Below, piece by piece: positions 15,207 through 20,211 of a DNA stretch of 20,211 bases. Under the pieces are notes generated by a model. That model had not been told where the DNA came from and ran no database searches. It was given only the letters and a program-made list of their open reading frames with translations. The position numbers and the translations under genes are program-made. The stretch is from PeH17 sp964414925 (lineage in GTDB: Bacteria; Bacillota; Clostridia; Christensenellales; CAG-138), in contig CAYPXV010000021.1 in assembly GCA_964414925.1 (NCBI GenBank), forward strand, positions 1-20,211, read 5' to 3'. How positions within the stretch are numbered: the first letter of the stretch is position 1; each line of letters begins with the position of its first letter.

Positions 15207-17585
15207 ATGAAAGCAGTTATTATGGCAGGTGGCGAGGGTACAAGACTCAGACCCGTTACATGCACTATGCCAAAACCTTTGGTGCCCTTACTTAACAAAC
15301 CGATTATCGATTATACGATGGAGCTTTTAAAAAAGCATGGAATCGACAGAGCTGTTTGTACGGTAAGATATATGGCGGATGACATAAAAAATTATGTCGG
15401 TAACGGTGTGCGCTGGAATATCGATTGCGATTTTGTCGAGGAAGACAAACCTCTGGGAACAGCAGGCGGTGTGGCTTTAGCTGTTAATGCCGAGGACGAA
15501 GAAATACTTGTAATGAGCGGAGACGGTATAACGGATTTGAATATTTCAAAGCTTATTGCCGAACACAGAAAAAGTCATGCCGATGCAACAATTGTCCTGA
15601 AGAAAGTTAAATGTCCGACGGAGTATGGTATTGCTGTATTGAATGATGATAATACGATAAACAGTTTTATCGAAAAACCGGAATTAAGCGAGGTGTTCAG
15701 TGACTTGGCAAATACCGGTATTTATGTAATTGCGAAAAAGGCATTTGAGCTTATTCCGCCGAATACGGAATACGATTTTTCCAAACAGCTTTTCCCGAAA
15801 ATGCTCAGTCTCGGCATGAAAATATGTGGCTATGTCACAAACGATTATTGGTGCGATATTGGCAATATCTCCGAGTATAGACGTGCCCAGAGAGATATGC
15901 TCGACGGAAAGGTTAAATTCGATTCCTTTGCAAGAAACTACTCCGGAATTTATGTTGAAGCAAATGCCGAAATTGCAAATAATGCCGTTTTTATCCCTCC
16001 TTGCTATATCGGCGGTAATTCAATTATCGAAGACAATGCCGTCATCGGACCATATGCTGTAATCGGCAGTAACGTCATAGCTAAAGGGGGATGCAATGTC
16101 AAAAATTCTATCGTGTTCCAAAATGTACTGCTTGGTGTTAAAACACAACTGCGGGGTGCGGTTGTCTGCGAAAAAGCACTTCTAAGAGATAAAACACAGG
16201 TTTTCGAAAACAGTATAGTCGGAGCGGGAAGTGTTGTCGGAGAATCAACGTCCATTATGAACGGCATAAGTGTTTGGCCCGATAAGAAACTTGATGAAGG
16301 CTTAAAGTACAATCAAAACATTATATGGGGCAGTCCCAATTATTCCGTAAGCTTTCGTAACGGTGCGGTTGAAGGCTATTTCGATAAAGAACTTACTCCG
16401 GAAACTGTCCTGCGATTGGCTGCGGCATTCACATCTTCCATCAAAGACGCAAAGACGATCCTTGTCTCTTGTGACGATGAACCGGTATCGGCTCTTTCGG
16501 CATCGGCTGCCACTGTCGGCGTTACCGCACACGGAGTTAACGTTATTTGTGCAAAACCGTTGAGTAGGGCAGCGTTTACCTATGCTGTTCAAAATAAAAA
16601 AACGGATGGCGGCATCTATATCCTTGCCGACTCAAAGTACCACGGTCGTTTTATAATGGTTGATTCAACGGGAACGGAACTCGATAATTCAAAACTTCGA
16701 TCGCTCAGATTTAATTTCTTAACAGGTGAACAAAAACCAATGCAGCAAAACAAAATCGGAGAAATTGAAGATGTCGAACAGATTAATCATGATTTTTTAA
16801 ATAATCTCTCGAAACTAATCAACGTCGAGCAGATAAAAAAGTCAAAAATAAATTTGATGCTAAATTGTAATGCAACGGAATTTAATAACATTTCAAGCAT
16901 ATTAAACCCGTTAGGGCAGAAAGTCGAGAAAAGTAATTTGCTTGTTCCGCATGACGAAAATACGATTTCAATAGCCTTCAACTCAAATGATAAGCCTGCT
17001 GTAGCTTTTTTATCAAATCCAAACGGAGTATCGGATTATTCAACGGTCTTTACGTTGATTGCCGCAGACGGCATTGAAAGAAGTCATTTGCGAAGTATAA
17101 CAATTCCGATCACCGTTGCAGAGGAACATAAACACTATTTGGAATCATTGGGCGTAAAAATAAACTGCGACTGCGAAGATAACTTTAAACTTAAAAAATC
17201 AGCGTATAAAAATAACGACTACTATGCTCCTTTGTATGAAGTCGAAGCAATGACACTAAAATTAACGGAGCTGTTTTCGATCGGTAGGTTACAGGAGCTT
17301 GTAAGAAAAATTCCCCATGTTTTTGTAATTGAAAAACAAATAAACGCAACAAAAAACGATATCGGTTATCTATTGAGAAAACTGGCAGAATCGGAAAAGA
17401 CAAGCGATATGCAAATGCTGGACGGATTAAAAATAAAAACGGAAAGAGGTTGGGTAATCGTAAAACCTCTGGTCGGAAGCAGAACATCTTTAAGAATAAT
17501 CGCAGGTTCGGCAGTCAGTGAATTTGCCGAAGAAATCTCAATCGAATTTGTCGATAAACTTGAAAAATTAAAATCTAAATCGTGA
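15207..17585 (+). CDS. Sugar-phosphate nucleotidyltransferase fused to degenerate phosphomannomutase-like domain
   Basis: A 792-residue cytoplasmic protein resembling bacterial mannose-1-phosphate guanylyltransferase / phosphomannomutase fusions. Residues 1-230 are the nucleotidyltransferase: MKAVIMAGGEGTRLRPVTC, MPKPLVPLLNKPIIDY, GTAGGVALAV, VMSGDGITDLN and FIEKP are intact. Residues about 250-365 form a left-handed beta-helix with Asn/Ile-rich hexad repeats (NAVFIPPCYIGGNSIIEDNA). Residues about 370-792 follow the phosphohexomutase fold, but its loops are altered. The usual TASHNP catalytic-serine loop reads LADSKYHG (D475, S476), and the DGDADR metal loop reads NSNDKP (592-597). No clear GEESGH sugar loop is found. 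Only the final phosphate-binding loop (KPLVGSRTSLRI) is partly recognisable. So the sugar-NDP step is likely active and the mutase step doubtful. The last third is markedly A-rich. It is followed by a strong terminator. Confidence 0.85.
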   Translation: MKAVIMAGGEGTRLRPVTCTMPKPLVPLLNKPIIDYTMELLKKHGIDRAVCTVRYMADDIKNYVGNGVRWNIDCDFVEEDKPLGTAGGVALAVNAEDEEILVMSGDGITDLNISKLIAEHRKSHADATIVLKKVKCPTEYGIAVLNDDNTINSFIEKPELSEVFSDLANTGIYVIAKKAFELIPPNTEYDFSKQLFPKMLSLGMKICGYVTNDYWCDIGNISEYRRAQRDMLDGKVKFDSFARNYSGIYVEANAEIANNAVFIPPCYIGGNSIIEDNAVIGPYAVIGSNVIAKGGCNVKNSIVFQNVLLGVKTQLRGAVVCEKALLRDKTQVFENSIVGAGSVVGESTSIMNGISVWPDKKLDEGLKYNQNIIWGSPNYSVSFRNGAVEGYFDKELTPETVLRLAAAFTSSIKDAKTILVSCDDEPVSALSASAATVGVTAHGVNVICAKPLSRAAFTYAVQNKKTDGGIYILADSKYHGRFIMVDSTGTELDNSKLRSLRFNFLTGEQKPMQQNKIGEIEDVEQINHDFLNNLSKLINVEQIKKSKINLMLNCNATEFNNISSILNPLGQKVEKSNLLVPHDENTISIAFNSNDKPAVAFLSNPNGVSDYSTVFTLIAADGIERSHLRSITIPITVAEEHKHYLESLGVKINCDCEDNFKLKKSAYKNNDYYAPLYEVEAMTLKLTELFSIGRLQELVRKIPHVFVIEKQINATKNDIGYLLRKLAESEKTSDMQMLDGLKIKTERGWVIVKPLVGSRTSLRIIAGSAVSEFAEEISIEFVDKLEKLKSKS

Positions 17586-17661
17586 TAATATTTTAAACAG
17601 AATTAATTCCTATTCGATAAAACCCCCTTGGCTAAAACTAAGGCAGTTGTATAACGAACTG

Positions 17662-17702
17662 TTCCCGTCTGTGATTTTATCCTCATAGACGGGAATTTTT
17701 TT
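17662..17702 (+). terminator. Intrinsic terminator
   Basis: A 12-bp stem TTCCCGTCTGTG (17662-17673) / CATAGACGGGAA (17684-17695), with one G-U pair and a 10-base loop, is followed by seven T (17696-17702). It lies 76 bases after the nucleotidyltransferase stop. A weaker 5-bp hairpin CAGTT/AACTG (17644-17661) lies immediately upstream. Confidence 0.92.
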
Positions 17703-17704
17703 GA

Positions 17705-17732
17705 TTGACTTTATAAGAGCAAAGGGTATAAT
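17705..17732 (+). promoter_or_regulatory. Sigma-A type promoter
   Basis: TTGACT (17705-17710, 5 of 6) and TATAAT (17727-17732, perfect) are separated by 16 bases, right after the preceding terminator. It would drive the 60-residue membrane protein and the hydrolase-GNAT gene, with a leader of about 70 bases. Confidence 0.8.
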
Positions 17733-17808
17733 AAAATCAATGTTTTAGAATGAGCATTATATAACGATTCGACGTCTAATCCGAACAGAACAAAGGGGGT
17801 TAATTGAA

Positions 17809-17991
17809 TTGAAAAAGAACATCAATCAAAAACTTATGCTGATTGCGACCATAGGCTTGAGTTTTGCGGGAATAATCTTTATCTGTCTGTCAATTTTTGA
17901 CTATAAAAGAATATGGACATTGCCGACTGCATTGACTTGCGTGACACTTTCCATGTTGTTTCAAATAATTTTCAGGCAAAAGAACAGCTAA
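17809..17991 (+). CDS. Small two-helix membrane protein, TTG start
   Basis: A 60-residue protein not recognised as a named family. It has a basic start (MKKNINQK), two hydrophobic helices (about 9-28 and 35-54) separated by FDYKRIWTL, and a basic tail (RQKNS), a topology with both ends probably cytoplasmic. The start is TTG, supported by a strong AAAGGGGG SD 9 bases upstream and by a good promoter. No ATG or GTG lies in frame upstream of the SD-supported position. It precedes the hydrolase-GNAT fusion by 38 bases and is probably co-transcribed with it. It could be a structural or immunity-like membrane peptide; nothing in the sequence decides this. Confidence 0.65.
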   Translation: MKKNINQKLMLIATIGLSFAGIIFICLSIFDYKRIWTLPTALTCVTLSMLFQIIFRQKNS

Positions 17992-18029
17992 AAACCGGTG
18001 CAAAAAACAAAAGAAGGTGACTATCGAAA

Positions 18030-19187
18030 ATGTTAAACAACTCACTTATTTTATACATTCACGGTAAAGGGGGTACGGCAGAGGAAGCCGAACATTATGA
18101 AACTCTATTCCCCGATTGCGATGTGATTGGCTTTGATTACAAAGCTGAAACACCGTGGGATGCAAAGTCGGAATTTCCGATTGCATTTCAAAACCTATCG
18201 GCTGACTACGAGCGTATAATCTTGATTGCTAACAGCATTGGTGCATACTTTTCCATGTGCGCTTTGCCGCAGGAAAAGATTGAAAAAGCTTATTTTATTT
18301 CTCCCATTGTCGATATGCAAAAGCTGATTCAAAATATGATGATGTGGGCAAATGTGACCGAGGATGAGTTACAAAAAAAGGAAATAATCAAAACCACATT
18401 CGGAGAAACTCTGTCATGGGACTATCTCTGCTATGTCAGAAATCACCCTGTCTGTTGGAATGTTCCTACCGAAATTCTGTACGGCGAGAATGACAACTTG
18501 ACCGATAGGGAAACTATAACAACTTTTGCAAATCAACATAACGCAACTTTAACCGTTATGAAAAACGGTGAACATTGGTTTCATACGTCGGAGCAGATGC
18601 AATTTCTGGATGGCTGGATAATTAGAAAACACAGTAGCACAATAGAAACAAAACGTCTCATTCTGCGTCCATGGCGTGAAGAAGATGCGGAAAGTTTGTA
18701 TGAATATGCAAAAGACCCCGATGTCGGTCCGATTGCCGGATGGCAACCGCATAAATCCGTAGAAGAAAGTCTTTACATCATTCGAAATGTGTTGAATGGT
18801 TCAGAATGTTATGCGATATGCGAAAAGGAAAATAATAAGGCAATCGGTAGTATTGAACTTATGTTAAATGACCACACGAATATTACCGACAAAGATGATG
18901 AATGCGAACTCGGATATTGGCTTGGCAAGCCATTTTGGGGTAGGGGATATATGCCCGAGGCTGTAGAGGCAATTCTTCATCATGCCTTTGAAGATATGGG
19001 AATGACAAATGTTTGGTGCGGCTATTATGACGAAAACAACAAGTCAAAACGAGTTCAAGAAAAGCTCGGTTTTGTTTACCATCATACTCGCCAAGATGTC
19101 CCCGTCCCATTGATGAACGAAGTCAGAACCGCTCATACAAATATAATGACAAAACAAAAATGGATGGATAGAATTTCATGTATTTGA
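18030..19187 (+). CDS. Alpha/beta hydrolase-GNAT acetyltransferase fusion
   Basis: A 385-residue two-domain cytoplasmic protein. Residues 1-200 look like a small alpha/beta hydrolase: LILYIHGKGGT (oxyanion region), nucleophile Ser69 in IANSIGAYF, a candidate acid Asp155 in LYGENDNLTD, and a candidate His182 or His185 in GEHWFH. The nucleophile elbow is ANSIG rather than the textbook GxSxG. Residues about 203-385 are a RimJ/RimL-type GNAT acetyltransferase: ETKRLILRPWREEDAE, acetyl-CoA loop GKPFWGRGYMPEA, then NKSKRVQEKLGF. The reading frame is continuous across the junction, so this is a real fusion in the sequence given. An AAGGTGA SD lies about 10 bases before the ATG. Substrate unknown; detoxification or antibiotic/metabolite modification are possibilities only. 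Confidence 0.85.
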   Translation: MLNNSLILYIHGKGGTAEEAEHYETLFPDCDVIGFDYKAETPWDAKSEFPIAFQNLSADYERIILIANSIGAYFSMCALPQEKIEKAYFISPIVDMQKLIQNMMMWANVTEDELQKKEIIKTTFGETLSWDYLCYVRNHPVCWNVPTEILYGENDNLTDRETITTFANQHNATLTVMKNGEHWFHTSEQMQFLDGWIIRKHSSTIETKRLILRPWREEDAESLYEYAKDPDVGPIAGWQPHKSVEESLYIIRNVLNGSECYAICEKENNKAIGSIELMLNDHTNITDKDDECELGYWLGKPFWGRGYMPEAVEAILHHAFEDMGMTNVWCGYYDENNKSKRVQEKLGFVYHHTRQDVPVPLMNEVRTAHTNIMTKQKWMDRISCI

Positions 19188-19200
19188 ATAAATCTGTAAT

Positions 19201-19262
19201 TCGGCATTAAAGGAACTGCCGATATTGATTGCACTAATATGCAAATAAACCAATATCGGCAG
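19201..19262. repeat. Overlapping inverted repeats between convergent genes
   Basis: CTGCCGATATTG (19216-19227) and CAATATCGGCAG (19251-19262) form a perfect 12-bp stem. Its 23-base loop holds a second stem TTGCA/TGCAA (19229-19233 with 19240-19244). TCGGCA at 19201-19206 can instead pair with TGCCGA at 19217-19222, so two folds compete. A further small hairpin ACAGG/CCTGT lies at 19272-19288. The location between the ends of a plus- and a minus-strand gene suggests a terminator, but no clear T-tract follows on the plus strand and only a weak one (TTCCTTT) on the minus. Confidence 0.7.
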
Positions 19263-19305
19263 GGAGAGTTGACAGGCAATGTACCTGTATCGATTCATGC
19301 TAATA

Positions 19306-19563
19306 TTAAAACAGTCCGCTTAATCCGGCTCCGCCTGCTACACATGCCACGCAAGCAAGATAAAGAGTTATGGAAAAAACGAAGCCGATAATAGAACAAA
19401 CCATACCGGCTGTCGCTATTCCCTTCTTAGCATAATTTTTACGTCCAAGAGCACCTAATATGATGCCGATCAAACCGACAATTGCTCCAAGCCAGTTTAA
19501 ACCGGTAAGGAAAATGCCGCAGACCAAAGCGATGATACCAAGAACTAAAGATGCTACGCCCAT
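19306..19563 (-). CDS. Small DUF4190-like membrane protein
   Basis: An 85-residue hydrophobic protein. MGVASLVLGIIALV at the start, a Gly-rich helix (GAIVGLIGIILGALG), a short basic loop RKNYAKKG, then ATAGMVCSIIGFVFS resembles the DUF4190-type 'SLVLGIISLV...GIxxAIxGLILGIIG' membrane proteins of Gram-positives, whose function is not known. Three membrane segments are likely. A strong AAAGGGGG SD lies about 8 bases before the ATG on the minus strand. The gene is convergent with the hydrolase-GNAT gene and is likely monocistronic. Confidence 0.8.
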   Translation of the reverse strand: MGVASLVLGIIALVCGIFLTGLNWLGAIVGLIGIILGALGRKNYAKKGIATAGMVCSIIGFVFSITLYLACVACVAGGAGLSGLF

Positions 19564-19652
19564 TGTTGTTCCCCCTTTCTTCTAAAATTATGAATTAAGT
19601 CCGATTATGGACATAATCACAAATTAAGGAAACATTTTCCTTGATTGAGACA

Positions 19653-19658
19653 ATTATA
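19653..19658 (-). promoter_or_regulatory. Possible -10 for the 85-residue membrane protein
   Basis: A perfect TATAAT on the minus strand lies about 90 bases upstream of the start codon, but no good -35 is found 16-18 bases away. It is kept as a weak candidate because it is the only consensus -10 in the leader. Confidence 0.35.
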
Positions 19659-19946
19659 CCTTTTTTTTCAAGAGCTTCCGACCCAATTTTATCACAGGAT
19701 TTTAAGCTGTTTTTACTAATTAAGCGTAAAGTACGTTCACATGTTAAAAAAATACTGATGATAAAATATTATTAAACTTAATTAACTTAAATAATTCTTA
19801 TTTAAAATCATAATAACGATGAGCAATCGCAGAAGATGGTTGAATTTATTGGCAATAGATTCCATATATGCCCGGATATTCTTTTTACATAAATATTTAT
19901 AAAAGTGTTTCATCCGGTTTTATAATTAGTCCGATAATTTGATTTT

Positions 19947-19991
19947 GAGAATCTCATGCTTTGTAAATATATTTGTGAAAATGAGGTTCTC
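19947..19991. repeat. 11-bp inverted repeat upstream of putative regulator gene
   Basis: GAGAATCTCAT (19947-19957) and ATGAGGTTCTC (19981-19991) pair over 11 positions with one G-U, enclosing 23 AT-rich bases. It ends 4 bases before the -35 of the promoter for the edge gene. It could be an operator or the end of an upstream transcript; no T-tract follows. Confidence 0.55.
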
Positions 19992-19995
19992 CTCC

Positions 19996-20024
19996 TTGCG
20001 ACGTTGCCGATTATCAAGTATGAT
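19996..20024 (+). promoter_or_regulatory. Promoter for putative regulator gene
   Basis: TTGCGA (19996-20001, 4 of 6) and TATGAT (20019-20024, 5 of 6) with a 17-base spacer, giving a start about 25 bases before the ATG of the edge gene. Confidence 0.5.
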
Positions 20025-20030
20025 TATGGA

Positions 20031-20044
20031 CCGATATTAATCGG
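20031..20044. promoter_or_regulatory. Operator-like palindrome at start of regulator transcript
   Basis: CCGAT-ATTA-ATCGG is a 5-bp palindrome lying just downstream of the -10 and overlapping the first two bases of the GGAGG Shine-Dalgarno. This position suits repression by a DNA-binding protein or occlusion of the SD in RNA. Autoregulation by the adjacent gene product is an inference. Confidence 0.4.
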
Positions 20045-20056
20045 AGGAAGTTTGTT

Positions 20057-20211
20057 ATGAGAAAAACGTACGGTGAAATAATGAAAGAGACGCTATATGA
20101 AAATTTGGTTGAATACAGAACCAAGACAAAATGCACTATTGTGTCTTTGGCCAAGCGTTTGAGTATTGCCCAAAGATCCTGTGCGGATATTTGTCGAGAG
20201 AAAAGTACATT
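20057..20211 (+). CDS. Putative XRE-like helix-turn-helix protein, 3' end outside window
   Basis: An open frame of 51 complete codons runs off the right edge. It starts MRKTYGEIMKETLYENLVEY, then has a segment TIVSLAKRLSIAQRSCADI that fits the spacing of a lambda-repressor/XRE helix-turn-helix (LAKRLSIAQRS as turn and recognition helix). In gut Clostridia short HTH proteins with a similar YENLVxxR...LAxRLxIxxRS layout are common. The SD GGAGGA lies 8 bases before the ATG, with a promoter and palindrome just upstream. The C-terminus is missing, so family assignment is tentative. Three cysteines in 50 residues are unusual for XRE proteins. Confidence 0.6.
   Translation, partial: MRKTYGEIMKETLYENLVEYRTKTKCTIVSLAKRLSIAQRSCADICREKST

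Larger units (their letters stand above)
19564..20056. other. AT-rich non-coding region with several inverted repeats
   Basis: This ~490-base gap contains no convincing gene. On the minus side it holds the leader of the 85-residue protein, with hairpins GATTAT/ATAATC (19603-19618) and AAGGAAA/TTTCCTT (19626-19642). The middle (about 19690-19920) is very AT-rich with nothing I can name. On the plus side it holds an 11-bp inverted repeat, a promoter and an operator-like palindrome ahead of the last gene. CCGAT occurs four times (19601, 19931, 20007, 20031), each followed by A/T-only bases. Confidence 0.7.

Noticed and set aside
19564..20056. CRISPR array, tRNA gene or IS remnant in the long gap
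   Set aside because: No regularly spaced direct repeats, no cloverleaf with a T-arm, and no transposase fragments were found. The repeats present are short and inverted.

Overview
The window looks like chromosome from a low-GC Gram-positive bacterium, most likely a Clostridia-type Bacillota. The evidence is moderately AT-rich DNA, strong AGGAGG-type ribosome binding sites throughout, an rplM-rpsI pair with a leader, and a comM-dprA-topA-trmFO-hslV-hslU run resembling the conserved Firmicutes order. Two further hints are a SleB-type cell-wall hydrolase and a small helix-turn-helix protein at the right edge of a kind common in gut Clostridia. Genus cannot be assigned from sequence alone.

Layout. 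(1) 1-1025, minus strand: ribosomal proteins L13 and S9 behind a near-consensus promoter and a ~100-nt leader. (2) 1190-5917, plus strand: a tight three-gene envelope glycosylation operon made of a Gpi18-like GT-C glycosyltransferase, a large PMT-family glycosyltransferase carrying two extra extracytoplasmic modules, and a GtrA-type membrane protein. It is closed by a GC-rich hairpin. (3) 5989-14114, plus strand: comM (AAA+ helicase-like), dprA (ssDNA/RecA loader), topA, trmFO (tRNA m5U54), and the two-part HslVU protease. DNA uptake/recombination, topology, tRNA modification and proteolysis genes are stacked with short gaps or overlaps. (4) 14164-15141: a lipoprotein with an SH3 domain and a SleB-type hydrolase domain, holding a run of nine C in its coding sequence. 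(5) 15207-17585: a sugar nucleotidyltransferase fused to a phosphomannomutase-like half whose active-site loops are mostly lost. A long hairpin sits against its start codon. A strong terminator at 17662-17702 ends the block. (6) 17705-20211: more accessory-looking DNA. It has a new promoter, a 60-residue membrane protein with a TTG start, an alpha/beta-hydrolase-GNAT fusion, a convergent 85-residue membrane protein, a ~490-base AT-rich gap with recurring CCGAT-containing inverted repeats, and the start of a putative XRE-like regulator that runs off the edge.

How the genes fit together. The glycosyltransferases, the sugar nucleotidyltransferase and the SleB-like lipoprotein all act on the cell surface and its precursors. 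The central block is genome housekeeping and competence. I did not find CRISPR arrays, tRNA or rRNA genes, insertion sequences, or an obvious complete defence system. The most unusual signals are RNA-level: an SD-to-start spacer containing a hairpin ahead of topA, and a ~19-bp hairpin with a U-tract that both sequesters the SD and abuts the start codon of the nucleotidyltransferase gene. At the protein level they are the PMT architecture and the decayed phosphomutase domain.
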